Source: Gammaproteobacteria bacterium
GTDB lineage: Bacteria; Pseudomonadota; Gammaproteobacteria; JAGOUU01
DNA: 37,411 nt
Assembly: GCA_018061105.1 (NCBI GenBank)
Contig: JAGOUU010000012.1
Location: 1-37,411, forward strand
Reading direction: 5' to 3'
Shown: positions 8,632-20,358 of the stretch, in pieces
Position numbering within the stretch: position 1 is the stretch's first letter
Layout of the letters: each line of letters opens with the position of its first letter
Notes under the pieces: generated by a model
The model's database searches: none
Told to the model about the DNA's origin: nothing
What the model saw: only the letters and a program-made list of their open reading frames with translations
Position numbers and translations under genes: made by a program

Positions 8632-9966
8632 TTAATAGGGGAGCGGACTTGCACTGCGTCTACATAAAGCCGTCTGCGAACACGCCCGATATCTTGAATA
8701 AGATACAGCTCTAGGTGCTCTAGTATATTGCGGAGGCGGCATAGACAGCCTAGCAAATTCGGGCCTAGCTTCGCAATCAGCAAATAATATATGAGGAGCC
8801 TCTTCATCTAGCAATGTAAAAATTTCTACTGCCAAACATAACATAAGTGCCTCCCAAGGGTATTCAGGAAGAGGATCTGAGGGTGATTGAGGACTCATAG
8901 AACTTCTTAATACTTGCAATATCATAGGATCAGCATTTTCTTGAATTAATTTTTTTTTGTGCTCAAATATGTAAGATCTTGTTACTTTTCTTAATGTTAC
9001 TGCTATTTTAGAAAGCATATCAAGTATTAAAAATTGAGTATCCAAATCATTATTTATATTTTCAATGAATTTTTTGTTAAGCTTACGAACTCCTACCTTG
9101 CCAACGTTATCACGCTTTTTATCAAAATAACATTGATCTAAATATTTTATTAATGCATCTGTTAGACTTTCAAATTTTCTACTTAACAAAAATTTTTTTA
9201 AATCAATTACTAATTGATCGCGGCTGGTATAATTAAAATATCTTAAATCACCGCATAGTATTGGAATTACAAATTCACTGTTAATTTTTTTTAAATATTT
9301 TTTAGCCTTTAAACCTAAACGAGTGTATTCAGCACAATCCTCTCCATTTGGAACATGTATTGAATTCAAGTGATAAATAATTTCTATCAAAGCAAAAAAT
9401 GCAACTTCCAGATTATGTTTAGAAATAAAATAATTTCTAAATCTTTCATAATCAAGCATTGCAGACTTATGATGCTTTTCAATACTTTTTTCTAGTTTGG
9501 ATAAAATAGCAAGATTATATTTAGCAACGATAAATGTTGTTCCAAAAGTAGCTAAATAATAAAATCCCCCAGTACCAATTCGAACAGATTCACCAGGGTG
9601 ATCTGGTTTGCCTTTAGGATCGATAAGGCACCATATAAAACGAATAAATATGCCTATAACTCCAATTAATGATAACAAGCATATTGTATAATATCTATGA
9701 TACAATTTTTTATTTGATTCATAAGATGGGTTCTCTAATATTTCTGCTAGCTTTTCAGAAAAAACCCCAAGATCAGGTAGAAGTTTTTCAGGTGGTTGCT
9801 CTTCTAATATTTCACTTAAACTTAAGTATTTAGTTATAGCTGGACTGCCACCCTCAGGTACGGTAGTTACTGGTAGTCGTGAGATAGGACGTGCATCAAG
9901 CTGGCTATGGACAAGAATACCATCACCAGTGATGGGAGTACTACCAGAAGGCATTTGTCGCATCAT
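8632..9966 (-). CDS. Orphan membrane protein with two predicted TM segments
   Basis: No family is recognised. From the ATG at 9966 the product has 444 residues; a TTG at 9996 would add ten but coincides with a likely -10 box, so the ATG is preferred. A Pro/Gly/Thr-rich N-terminal stretch (about 35 residues) is followed by two hydrophobic segments, around residues 93-115 (YTICLLSLIGVIGIF) and 133-153, separated by a short polar loop. The remaining 290 residues are largely helical and charged. The tail is Arg/Ser/Ala-rich. It ends 16 bp from the convergent GDSL gene. It could be a host-interaction membrane protein, but that is only a guess. Confidence 0.7.
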   Translation of the reverse strand: MMRQMPSGSTPITGDGILVHSQLDARPISRLPVTTVPEGGSPAITKYLSLSEILEEQPPEKLLPDLGVFSEKLAEILENPSYESNKKLYHRYYTICLLSLIGVIGIFIRFIWCLIDPKGKPDHPGESVRIGTGGFYYLATFGTTFIVAKYNLAILSKLEKSIEKHHKSAMLDYERFRNYFISKHNLEVAFFALIEIIYHLNSIHVPNGEDCAEYTRLGLKAKKYLKKINSEFVIPILCGDLRYFNYTSRDQLVIDLKKFLLSRKFESLTDALIKYLDQCYFDKKRDNVGKVGVRKLNKKFIENINNDLDTQFLILDMLSKIAVTLRKVTRSYIFEHKKKLIQENADPMILQVLRSSMSPQSPSDPLPEYPWEALMLCLAVEIFTLLDEEAPHILFADCEARPEFARLSMPPPQYTRAPRAVSYSRYRACSQTALCRRSASPLPY

Positions 9967-9995
9967 AAATTTTATTATTTCAAATAATTTTATCA

Positions 9996-10025
9996 ATTAT
10001 AAGTGGTTATAATAATTAAAGTAAA
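9996..10025 (-). promoter_or_regulatory. Likely promoter of the two-TM orphan gene
   Basis: On the minus strand TTTACT (10025-10020) and TATAAT (10001-9996) are 18 nt apart. Transcription would start about 23 nt before the ATG at 9966, which argues against the TTG start at 9996. Confidence 0.45.
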
Positions 10026-10055
10026 TTTATAAATTATTACCGTAATGATTACGTA

Positions 10056-10448
10056 TTAAGGTTTAATCTTAGGCTTTTGTATTTCAGAAAGTTCTGCTTG
10101 ATCTTGATCTTTAGCTTCAATTATTTTATCCCAAATCTGATCAGCTTTTCTATCAAATTTTTCTAAAATATGTTTTATATCGTCTTTAATATTTGTAAGC
10201 GCACGAACACTTTTTTTCATCAAATTATCTAGATCAAAATAAGTATCAAATTCTTTCTGAAAATCACTATATGTTTTTTCTAGTGTCTTGTCATCCATGC
10301 TGTCTACAACTTCAGAAATTTTATTAAAATTTTCACCATAAAAATTATTTTCCTTAAAAACAGCCACTGCAGCCAAAATTTCTTTTACTATAGCTGCTTT
10401 AGCTGCTTTTTGATCCGCGGTGTATCTTGATTGAAAAAATAATCCCAT
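10056..10448 (-). CDS. Small helical orphan protein, 130 residues
   Basis: No family is recognised. The product is rich in Lys, Asp, Glu and Ala, has no membrane segment, and looks almost wholly alpha-helical: an Ala-rich helix at residues 13-30 (KAAKAAIVKEILAAVAVF), then amphipathic helices through LTNIKDDIKHILEKF and a charged C-terminus ending in KPKIKP. The ATG at 10448 is clear. It lies downstream of ligA and upstream of the two-TM orphan on the same strand, with a 173-bp gap before it, so it may have its own promoter. Reality as a gene is supported by length and biased composition only. Confidence 0.6.
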   Translation of the reverse strand: MGLFFQSRYTADQKAAKAAIVKEILAAVAVFKENNFYGENFNKISEVVDSMDDKTLEKTYSDFQKEFDTYFDLDNLMKKSVRALTNIKDDIKHILEKFDRKADQIWDKIIEAKDQDQAELSEIQKPKIKP

Positions 10449-10621
10449 AAAACAAACATGTTATAACGGTTATAAAAAAAACTAATAGATGATTGTATTA
10501 GTATACCCAATATGATTATAGACTAGCTAGAGAATTACGGTAGTCGAGTTGAATAACTATAAGATAAAGTAGCTTTTTGGCATAAACATCTTCTCTAGTT
10601 CAGTTTTGAGAGAATGTAACT

Positions 10622-12727
<2,106 letters not shown>

Positions 12728-12730
12728 CTA

Positions 12731-12763
12731 ATCTACAAAAGATCTACAAAAGGTCTACAAAAG
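12731..12763. repeat. 11-bp tandem repeat, three copies
   Basis: ATCTACAAAAG at 12731-12741 and 12742-12752, then GTCTACAAAAG at 12753-12763, fill most of the zipA-ligA spacer. On the coding (minus) strand it reads CTTTTGTAGAT. No function is visible. Confidence 0.8.
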
Positions 12764-12773
12764 GGGCTTGAGC

Positions 12774-13571
12774 CTAATGCTCCTCAGACATTACTACATA
12801 ATTTTCCAATATAGCCTTAGTTTCTGCAATCTTAGCATTGCTTAATAGCTCACGCTCATCATCTAAAATTTCTGCGTTTAATAATTTTGCCAATTTATAC
12901 CCTGTTTTTAACATGAGATCGTATACTACAATTGCATTAAATTCACAAGGCGCGCGGAAAAACATAGTGATTCCTGGCGTGCTGAATTCGTGCATATGAT
13001 CTATATCAAATATCCCAGGTTTGATCATGGACGCAATACTGAACATTATAGCTCCATGACCACTAGTTTTTTCGTGTCGATGAAAAATACTCATCTCACC
13101 AAAACGGCAACCAACCGAAATTAAAGCTTGTAATAGCTCATCACCACTAAATCGGCGGTTCTCAGTAGCTTTAATATTCAATGTAACAAGAAACATAGAA
13201 GTGTCTTGTGCTACTTTGGTTTTTTGGGTATGAGCATGAGCAGGGTAAACTTTATTTTTATACTCAGCATACTCGTTCTTATCATGTAAAATTAATTCAA
13301 ACTCATCGTATTCTTTTGCGCGCTTATAATCTGATTCAAATTGTCTATCTGAGAACTCCGGATTACCTAAGCTTTTTTTAGTGTTTTTATTAAAAGATTT
13401 ATTTTTATTGCGTAAAAGATTACTAAAAAAATTATTAATAAAACTTAAAAAATGATTTTGATAAGATTTATTGACATATTTATTAGATTTAATATTCTTT
13501 CTTTTATGGTCCCAAACTATCCAAGCAATGACTATTAATGCTATGATGAATAAAATTAATCTAACTTTCAT
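12774..13571 (-). CDS. zipA: Cell division protein ZipA
   Basis: The protein has 265 residues. A single N-terminal membrane segment (LILFIIALIVIAWIVW, residues 4-19) comes before a short basic cytosolic stretch, then a charged linker. The C-terminal FtsZ-binding domain covers about residues 140-262, with FLVTLNIKATENRRFSGDEL, GCRFGEMSIFHRH and FSTPGITMFFRAP as family hallmarks. ZipA tethers FtsZ polymers to the inner membrane during septum formation and is limited to gammaproteobacteria. The linker is shorter and less proline-rich than in E. coli. Position between smc and ligA is the conserved gammaproteobacterial order. Confidence 0.95.
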   Translation of the reverse strand: MKVRLILFIIALIVIAWIVWDHKRKNIKSNKYVNKSYQNHFLSFINNFFSNLLRNKNKSFNKNTKKSLGNPEFSDRQFESDYKRAKEYDEFELILHDKNEYAEYKNKVYPAHAHTQKTKVAQDTSMFLVTLNIKATENRRFSGDELLQALISVGCRFGEMSIFHRHEKTSGHGAIMFSIASMIKPGIFDIDHMHEFSTPGITMFFRAPCEFNAIVVYDLMLKTGYKLAKLLNAEILDDERELLSNAKIAETKAILENYVVMSEEH

Positions 13572-13601
13572 TTTTGAACCCTTTTAATCTAAATAATTTA
13601 A

Positions 13602-16600
13602 TTAACTTTGTACCAATTGTACTGCTTCATCAACATCAACAGTCACTAAACGGGAAACTCCCGGCTCATGCATTGTGACGCCTATTAAATGCTCAGCCAT
13701 TGTCATAGCAACTTTATTATGCGTGATAAAAATAAATTGAACATCTTTGGACATTTCTTTTACTAGATTACAGTAACGACCTACGTTTGCATCATCTAAC
13801 GGTGCATCAACCTCATCAAGCATACAAAATGGCGCTGGATTCAATCTAAAAATTGCAAAAACTAAAGCAATTGCTGTTAGGGCTTTCTCACCACCTGATA
13901 ATAAGTGTATAGTCGCATTACGTTTACCAGGAGGTTGAGCCATAACAGTAACACCAGTATCTAAAAGATCTTCCCCAGACAAAGTTAATTCCGCCCTGCC
14001 ACCACCAAAAACTTTTGGAAACAAATATTGAAACTGTTGATTAACCGCATCAAAAGTCTCTTTGAATCTTTGCTTGGTTTCCTCGTCGATTTGATTAATC
14101 GCCTCTTCTAAAGCTCTAAGAGCTTCTTGTAGATCCGCCTCTTGAGCATCTAAAAAAGATTTTCGTTGATATTCTACTTGATATTCTTCAATTGCAGTAA
14201 GATTTACTGGTCCTAAGTCATCTATCTCTTGTTTTAATTGTCTTAGTTTATTTTTAACAGTTGTTAAATTTAAGTCTTCAGGCAACGTAGCTAATAAATC
14301 TAAAACTTGAATATTTCTTTCTTGTAGAGCTTCAGCAACATTGCCTAGCTTAATATTGATTTCATTTTGCTTTAACTTTGCCGCTTCAATTTTATCTCTT
14401 AGTAAATCATGCTGTTTTCTGATTTCTGTTAATTTCTTTTCTATATTTATTAAACTCTGATTTGCCGTATCATAATCTTGATTTTTAGCAGTAAGAACGT
14501 GAGCTTGAGTGTTTTTATCATCTAAATAAGAAGTTAATAATTCTTTTAGTTCTAATATGGGCTGAGTAAATTCTTCACTTTTAAGTTTTAAACTTTCTAT
14601 GTCGCTAGTTAATCTTTTTTGCTGTTTATCCAGTCTATCAAGCTCTTCTTCTAGATGCTTACGTTGTTGTTGCAGTTTTTGTAGCTGTAATTCAACTTTA
14701 TGTAATTTATCTTTTAATTGTTCAGACTCAGTACGAATATTTTTTAGTTCTAATTTAAGATTATTGCCAGTATTTTGTAATAATAATTTATTAGCAGTAA
14801 AGCCTTCCATAATAGCCATGGCTTTTTCTAATTTAGTCCGCTCTTGTTTTACTGCGGAGCTATCAGCTTCAACATGGCGCACTGCTTCAGCAAGATCTTG
14901 ATCTATTTTGAATAAACGATTCCGCTGTTGTTCAGCTTTTGATTCCTGACGTGACAGTTCACTTTTGATCTCAGATTGCTTTGCTAAATTAGCTCGTAAA
15001 ACTCGCTGGAGCTCTTCTCTTTTAGAGGCACATTGTTGCGCTTGTGTTTTTTGCATCGCTAGCTCTTGCGTAATAACACTAATTTTTTGAGTTAGCTCAA
15101 CCAGATCAGCTTTTAGTGTTTTAATTAATGTTTCCCGAGTTAAAATGCTTTTTTTAGCATCATCTTTTTGGCCACTTTTATTTATTGTATACCAGTTATT
15201 ATTTAACCATTGACCATCTTTAGTAATTACAGACTCGTATATTTCTAATTCTGATAGCATATTTTTAGCTTGCGCAAGATCATTTGCACAGTAAATATTA
15301 TTTAATAAATGCGCTATTTCTACTGGGCCAGCAATTTTATTACTTAATAACTCAAAATTATTTTTATTTGATTTATTATTAACTATATCATTAAGCTTTA
15401 GATTAAGCTTTAGATTCAGATTTTTTTCAGATACATGAACAAAAGCTGTATTAAATTTAGCGACTAATTCAAGATCAGCTGCGCTTAAATCAAGGCTATT
15501 GAACTGTAAATCATCAGTAATAACCAAAGCTTTAATATAATCATTAATAATAGTCTCAAGGGCCAACTCCCAGCCATCAGTTATATTAATGATTTCTCCC
15601 AGGCGTTTTACTGCTTGTAATTTATTAGTTGTTAACCATTGATTTAAATTTTTCTGATCTTTTCCTAAGGCTGCTTCTTGCAACGTTTCTAATGAAGAGA
15701 TCTTGCCGCTTATAGTTTGTTGTTCTTTATTATGCTGAGCTAATATTAATTGAGATTCTGTAATTTGTTCTTCTATTGATTTATAGTCTGCAATAACCTG
15801 TTCTAGCTCTTGTTGCTTTTGTTCTAGTATGACAACATATTCTTGATGGTTATTTTTTAGTGATTTAATCTCTTGATCATTATTTTGCTGTTTGAGTTCT
15901 TTTTGTTCTTGTTTTAATGTCTCTACTCTTGATTGAGTTCTGACTATTAAAGTATCATGTTTTTCTATAACAGCTTGCGTTTGATTAACTATTTTACTAT
16001 TTGTGTGTTCAATTTCTTGCTGCTCACGCCATTGTTGTTCCCACGTGCTGTATTCTTGCTCAATATTTTTTAATTTTGCTAAAACTTCCGTTTTTTGTAG
16101 AGCCAAATGATCAAATTCAGGCTCTGATCTGTTTAGTTCTTCACAAATTTGTTGGTAATTTTGAGTTTTGGTATTTATAGCATGGGTGCAACCACTTAAT
16201 TGTTTAGCAAGATTAGCTAAATTCTGATTACAGTACGCCTGCTCCGATTCTTTGTGTTTAATTTCTTGCTCTGTGTTATTGATAGCTTGTTCAACTTTAA
16301 AATATTTTGCTTGCTCCTGTTGTTGCTCATGATGCAACCGGCTGACGGCAATTTTATTATGTTCTAGCTCTGTGTTAGAACTTTGAGATTGGCTGTTTAA
16401 TTCTTCAAGACTGATATACTGCTGATTAACCTGAGCAGTTACTTCGTTATAATCTAATTCAAGTTTTTTATATTGCAAGCCTAAATCGTATTTTTCTTGA
16501 GCAGTAAAGTCTTGTTTTAAGATTTTATATTTTTCTGCTGCTTGTGATTGCCGAGATAATTTTTCTAATTGTTTATCTAGCTCTGATCTGATGTCATTTA

Positions 16601-17180
16601 CTCTGTCTAAGTTTTCTCTGGTATGTTTAATTCTAATTTCTGTTTCACGCCGGCGTTCTTTGTACTTAGATATACCAGCAGCTTCTTCTAGATAGATTCT
16701 TAACTCTTCGGGCTTGGCTTCTATCACTCGAGAAATCATGCCTTGTTCAATAATAGAATAACTCCTGGGACCAAGACCTGTGCCTAAAAAAACATCAGCA
16801 AGATCTTTACGACGGCAACGAGTATTATTTAAATAATAATTTGATTGCCCCTCACGGGTCATGACTCTTTTGATGGCAATTTCATTATAATTAGCATATT
16901 GTCCAACTATAGGATTAGAAGTATTATCAAAAACTAATTCAATAGAAGCCTGGCCTACTGGTTTACGACCACTTGAACCATTAAAAATAACATCAGTCAT
17001 CGAATCACCACGAAGATTCTTCGCAGAGCTTTCACCCATCACACAACGCACAGCGTCTATAACATTTGATTTCCCACAACCATTTGGGCCTACTATGCCT
17101 ATAAGATTTTTTTCTACTGGAACTGTTGTGACATCGACAAAGGATTTAAATCCCGAGAGTTTTATTTTTTTTAATCGCAT
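13602..17180 (-). CDS. smc: Chromosome partition protein SMC
   Basis: The protein has 1192 residues, a full-length SMC. The N-terminal head has Walker A GPNGCGKS at residues 31-38. Two long Gln/Glu/Lys-rich coiled coils flank a hinge at roughly 500-670. The C-terminal head has the ABC signature LSGGEKALTA from residue 1094 and Walker B FCMLDEVDAPLDD near 1118. SMC with ScpA and ScpB organises and separates chromosomes; neither partner is in the window. The hinge region contains a 12-bp direct duplication (15391-15414) encoding NLKLNLKL, probably tolerated in a loop. It is separated from zipA by 30 bp and is probably co-transcribed with it. Confidence 0.97.
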   Translation of the reverse strand: MRLKKIKLSGFKSFVDVTTVPVEKNLIGIVGPNGCGKSNVIDAVRCVMGESSAKNLRGDSMTDVIFNGSSGRKPVGQASIELVFDNTSNPIVGQYANYNEIAIKRVMTREGQSNYYLNNTRCRRKDLADVFLGTGLGPRSYSIIEQGMISRVIEAKPEELRIYLEEAAGISKYKERRRETEIRIKHTRENLDRVNDIRSELDKQLEKLSRQSQAAEKYKILKQDFTAQEKYDLGLQYKKLELDYNEVTAQVNQQYISLEELNSQSQSSNTELEHNKIAVSRLHHEQQQEQAKYFKVEQAINNTEQEIKHKESEQAYCNQNLANLAKQLSGCTHAINTKTQNYQQICEELNRSEPEFDHLALQKTEVLAKLKNIEQEYSTWEQQWREQQEIEHTNSKIVNQTQAVIEKHDTLIVRTQSRVETLKQEQKELKQQNNDQEIKSLKNNHQEYVVILEQKQQELEQVIADYKSIEEQITESQLILAQHNKEQQTISGKISSLETLQEAALGKDQKNLNQWLTTNKLQAVKRLGEIINITDGWELALETIINDYIKALVITDDLQFNSLDLSAADLELVAKFNTAFVHVSEKNLNLKLNLKLNDIVNNKSNKNNFELLSNKIAGPVEIAHLLNNIYCANDLAQAKNMLSELEIYESVITKDGQWLNNNWYTINKSGQKDDAKKSILTRETLIKTLKADLVELTQKISVITQELAMQKTQAQQCASKREELQRVLRANLAKQSEIKSELSRQESKAEQQRNRLFKIDQDLAEAVRHVEADSSAVKQERTKLEKAMAIMEGFTANKLLLQNTGNNLKLELKNIRTESEQLKDKLHKVELQLQKLQQQRKHLEEELDRLDKQQKRLTSDIESLKLKSEEFTQPILELKELLTSYLDDKNTQAHVLTAKNQDYDTANQSLINIEKKLTEIRKQHDLLRDKIEAAKLKQNEINIKLGNVAEALQERNIQVLDLLATLPEDLNLTTVKNKLRQLKQEIDDLGPVNLTAIEEYQVEYQRKSFLDAQEADLQEALRALEEAINQIDEETKQRFKETFDAVNQQFQYLFPKVFGGGRAELTLSGEDLLDTGVTVMAQPPGKRNATIHLLSGGEKALTAIALVFAIFRLNPAPFCMLDEVDAPLDDANVGRYCNLVKEMSKDVQFIFITHNKVAMTMAEHLIGVTMHEPGVSRLVTVDVDEAVQLVQS
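15391..15414. repeat. 12-bp direct duplication within smc
   Basis: TTAAGCTTTAGA occurs twice in tandem (15391-15402, 15403-15414), adding four residues in frame to the SMC hinge region. Confidence 0.75.
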
Positions 17181-17290
17181 TTTGCTAACTAGTATTTCTG
17201 ACTAATATTTAAGACAAGATAATATTAATAATATTAGCTTAACGCAAAATACTTAACTACATAATTTTAAATATTTTGTAATTTTTTTAA

Positions 17291-19654
17291 TTAATCTACT
17301 AAATCTTGATTAGTAGCTTTATTTTTGGAAGGTTCGACTGAATAAATTTTTAAATCAATATCACCATCTTTTTCTGTTACTTCAACAATACCACCATTTA
17401 TTAGCTTACCAAATAATACTTCGTGGGCTAATTGTTTTTTAATTTTATCTGAAATTAATCTCACCATAGGTCTTGCGCCTAAAGCTTGATTGAAGCCATT
17501 TTTGATTAACCAGCTTTTAGCTTGTGTACTTACATTTAAAGTGATATTCTTATCATGTAACTGTACTTCTAGTTCTGTAATAAATTTATCGACAACATTA
17601 AGAATATTATCCTGAGTTAAAGAATTAAAACTAATAATGCCGTCCAATCTGTTTCTAAACTCTGGTGGAAAAGTTTTTTCAATAATTTTATGACTTTCTG
17701 ATAAATGCTCTTGTTTTTTAAAGCCCATTGACGAACGAGACAGTTCTTGTGCACCAGCATTAGTTGTCATAACTAAAATAACATGGCGAAAATCTGCTTT
17801 GCGACCGTTGTTATCTGTTAATGTCCCATGATCCATGATCTGTAATAATAAATTAAATACATCAGGATGAGCTTTTTCGATCTCATCTAATAGTAATACC
17901 GAATGTGGTTTTTGTGTTACCGCTTCTGTTAATAAACCACCTTGATCAAATCCTACATAACCTGGAGGTGCACCGATTAATCTAGAAACAGTATGACGTT
18001 CCATATATTCAGACATATCAAATCTAATAAGCTCTAGCCCCAATAATTTAGCTAATTGTTTGGTAACTTCAGTTTTCCCTACACCGGTTGGCCCCGCAAA
18101 TAAAAATGATCCCACGGGTTTTGTTAGATCATGTAAGCCTGATCTAGCTATTTTAATAGCATCGACTAAACTGACTATAGCGTGCTCTTGTCCGTAGATT
18201 AATAATTTTAAATCACGTTCTAAGTTATTGAGAATTTCTTTTTCAGACTTAGATATTTGTTGCGTAGGAATACGGACTATTTTAGCTACAATTTCTTCTA
18301 TTTCAGTAGTAGTAATAATTTTCTTACGTTTATCAACTGGCTGAAGCTGTTGATAAGCACCAGCTTCATCGACTATGTCTATAGCTTTGTCTGGAAGAAA
18401 TCTATCTGTGATATACCTTTGGGCTAGATCAACAGCTAAGATTAACGCACTGTCTTCATATTTTAACTGGTGATGTTCTTCTAACCTAGATTTTAGGCCA
18501 CATAAAATATTATACGTTTCTTCTTTTGATGGCTCTTCTACGTCTATTTTCTGAAATCTGCGAGTTAAAGCATGATCTTTTTCAAATATACCACGATACT
18601 CTTGGAAAGTAGTCGATCCCATACACTTTAATTTTCCAGAGGCTAATAAGGGCTTAATCAAATTAGATGCGTCCATAACACCCCCAGAGGCAGCTCCAGC
18701 ACCAATAATAGTATGGATCTCATCTATAAATAAAACAGCATTAGTTTCTTTGGATAACTGTGTTAATAAAGCCTTAAATCTTTTTTCAAAATCGCCTCTA
18801 TACTTAGTCCCAGCTAATAATGCTCCCAAATCCAGAGCATATATTTTAGCTTTTGCTAAAACTTCTGGAGTTTTACCATCGACGATCATTTTAGCTAAAC
18901 CTTCCGCAATAGCTGTTTTACCTACTCCAGCTTCACCAACTAATAAAGGATTATTCTTACGGCGACGACATAAAATTTGAACAACACGTTGCACTTCTTT
19001 TTCACGTCCTATAAGGGGATCAATATAACCTGTCTGAGCTTGATTATTTAAATTTATAGCATAACTTTCTAATGGACTTTTGGCGACATTGTCATGCGGA
19101 GCTTCAAAAATGTCATCTGGCGGTCGATTGAACTCATCTTGAAGTGGTTCTTGATTTAATTGATTTAAAGGATTTAATTTATCAAAGCCATTTTTTAAAT
19201 AAGAGTTATCTGCACCTATATTGTTACGCGAAATAAAATTGATAACATCTAAGCGGGTTATATTTTCTCTCTTTAGGAAATACACAGCTTGACTTTCTTG
19301 TTCACTAAATATTGCGGCTAAGACATTAGCGCCAGTCACTTCGTTTTTGCCTGAGGACTGGACATGAAAAACTGCTCTTTGTAGTACTCTCTGAAATCCC
19401 AACGTAGGCTGGGTATCTCGGTCATCTTTGTTATTTTTATCCGTTTTGAGTAAAGGAGTAGTCTCGTCGATAAAGTTCTGCAATTCTGCTCTTAAAGCCT
19501 CTATATTCAAACCACATCCACGAAGAACTGTAACCGCCGAGGTGTTATCTAATAAAGCTAACAACATATGCTCGACAGTCATAAATTCATGGTGTTTATC
19601 ATGCGCCTGTTTAAAAGCTATATTCAGAGTAAACTCAAGCTCTTTATTTAACAC
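17291..19654 (-). CDS. clpA: ATP-dependent Clp protease ATP-binding subunit ClpA
   Basis: The protein has 787 residues with the ClpA plan: a double Clp-N domain (residues 1-145), a variable Asn/Gln/Pro-rich linker (150-200), AAA-1 with Walker A GEAGVGKT at 240-247 and DEIHTIIGAG, and AAA-2 with GPTGVGKT and LLLDEIEKAHPDVF. The ClpP-docking tripeptide is MGF in SSMGFKKQ. ClpA unfolds proteins for ClpP. The start is GTG at 19654 with an AGGGG ribosome site six bases upstream. The adaptor gene clpS, usually just upstream, is absent; that position holds only AT-rich spacer and a divergent cold-shock gene. Confidence 0.96.
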   Translation of the reverse strand: MLNKELEFTLNIAFKQAHDKHHEFMTVEHMLLALLDNTSAVTVLRGCGLNIEALRAELQNFIDETTPLLKTDKNNKDDRDTQPTLGFQRVLQRAVFHVQSSGKNEVTGANVLAAIFSEQESQAVYFLKRENITRLDVINFISRNNIGADNSYLKNGFDKLNPLNQLNQEPLQDEFNRPPDDIFEAPHDNVAKSPLESYAINLNNQAQTGYIDPLIGREKEVQRVVQILCRRRKNNPLLVGEAGVGKTAIAEGLAKMIVDGKTPEVLAKAKIYALDLGALLAGTKYRGDFEKRFKALLTQLSKETNAVLFIDEIHTIIGAGAASGGVMDASNLIKPLLASGKLKCMGSTTFQEYRGIFEKDHALTRRFQKIDVEEPSKEETYNILCGLKSRLEEHHQLKYEDSALILAVDLAQRYITDRFLPDKAIDIVDEAGAYQQLQPVDKRKKIITTTEIEEIVAKIVRIPTQQISKSEKEILNNLERDLKLLIYGQEHAIVSLVDAIKIARSGLHDLTKPVGSFLFAGPTGVGKTEVTKQLAKLLGLELIRFDMSEYMERHTVSRLIGAPPGYVGFDQGGLLTEAVTQKPHSVLLLDEIEKAHPDVFNLLLQIMDHGTLTDNNGRKADFRHVILVMTTNAGAQELSRSSMGFKKQEHLSESHKIIEKTFPPEFRNRLDGIISFNSLTQDNILNVVDKFITELEVQLHDKNITLNVSTQAKSWLIKNGFNQALGARPMVRLISDKIKKQLAHEVLFGKLINGGIVEVTEKDGDIDLKIYSVEPSKNKATNQDLVD

Positions 19655-19660
19655 GGTTAT

Positions 19661-19665
19661 CCCCT
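19661..19665 (-). promoter_or_regulatory. Ribosome binding site fixing the clpA GTG start
   Basis: On the minus strand AGGGG ends six bases before the GTG at 19654-19652. It supports GTG as start, which also gives the expected ClpA N-terminus MLNKELE. Confidence 0.7.
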
Positions 19666-19927
19666 ATTAACTTGCACGGGCCGGCCTGTTTATTATTATT
19701 ATATTTTTAGTTTTATAACTTCTTTTGTTTTTTATATCTTTTGTATTATAAATACTAGTACATATAATCTGAAGTTTCGAATACTATGAAAGCATGTGAA
19801 TAAAAAATTTTAAACTTTAAAAATAATTTAAATAACTTACTTTTGTATGCAATTCAGAATAATGCTTCACGTTTTGTAAGCCATATCTGCAATATAAGCA
19901 AAATTTAAAAAAACTGTGGTAAATTGG

Positions 19928-19954
19928 TTGACTTAAATATGGAACTTATATCAT
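19928..19954 (+). promoter_or_regulatory. Possible promoter of the cold-shock gene
   Basis: TTGACT (19928-19933) and TATCAT (19949-19954) are only 15 nt apart, which is short. An alternative hexamer at 17 nt (TCATAG) matches poorly. The -35 box is good, the -10 uncertain. Confidence 0.35.
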
Positions 19955-20019
19955 AGATATAACTGTAGTATTAGCACTGCAAATATTAAAAAATTAAACA
20001 GTAAAATAAGGATAGTTGT

Positions 20020-20283
20020 ATGGCAATTGGAACAGTCAAATGGTTTAATAATTCAAAAGGATATGGATTTATCTGCCCAATCGAAGGCGGTGAAGATATT
20101 TTTGTTCATTTCTCCTCTATTGAGATGGAAGGATATAAAAGTCTCAAAGCTGGGCAAAAAGTAGTTTATGAAGTCAATAAAGGACCTAAAGGCCTACACG
20201 CAGCCTTAATCAAGCCTGGCGATGCAGAAGCAGCTTTCTCTAACGACAGCAAATCTACCCGCCGAGAAACTGCCAGCGCTTGA
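20020..20283 (+). CDS. Cold-shock domain protein (CspA/CspD family)
   Basis: The 87-residue protein has one cold-shock domain: GTVKWFNNSKGYGFI carries RNP1 (KGYGFI) and DIFVHFSSI carries RNP2. These small OB-fold proteins bind single-stranded RNA and DNA and act as RNA chaperones or replication inhibitors. The C-terminal 17 residues are a polar Ser/Thr/Arg tail beyond the typical 70-residue domain, somewhat like CspD, and location beside clpA also recalls the E. coli cspD-clpSA locus, but subtype is not certain. The ATG follows AAGGA at 20008-20012. Confidence 0.93.
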   Translation: MAIGTVKWFNNSKGYGFICPIEGGEDIFVHFSSIEMEGYKSLKAGQKVVYEVNKGPKGLHAALIKPGDAEAAFSNDSKSTRRETASA

Positions 20284-20309
20284 TCTGCTCAAATATAACT
20301 ATCTGTATA

Positions 20310-20345
20310 AGCCCTGTCTTAACCGTCTTAATTGATAACAGGGCT
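20310..20345. terminator. Hairpin between convergent csp and icd genes
   Basis: AGCCCTGT (20310-20317) and ACAGGGCT (20338-20345) form a perfect 8-bp stem around a 20-nt loop. It sits between two convergent genes and could end both. A U-tract is lacking on either side, so an intrinsic terminator is possible but not certain. Confidence 0.5.
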
Positions 20346-20358
20346 GGCTAGTTAAGAA

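Larger units (their letters stand above)
19655..20019. other. AT-rich divergent spacer between clpA and the cold-shock gene
   Basis: No coding frame of note was seen on either strand and nothing resembling clpS. It holds the clpA ribosome site next to the GTG and a candidate cold-shock promoter near 19928. The cold-shock mRNA would have a 5' leader of about 60 nt. Confidence 0.6.

Noticed and set aside
10591..10614. TTCTCT/AGAGAA inverted repeat after ligA as a terminator
   Set aside because: The stem is six bases with a 12-nt loop and no U-tract on the minus strand.
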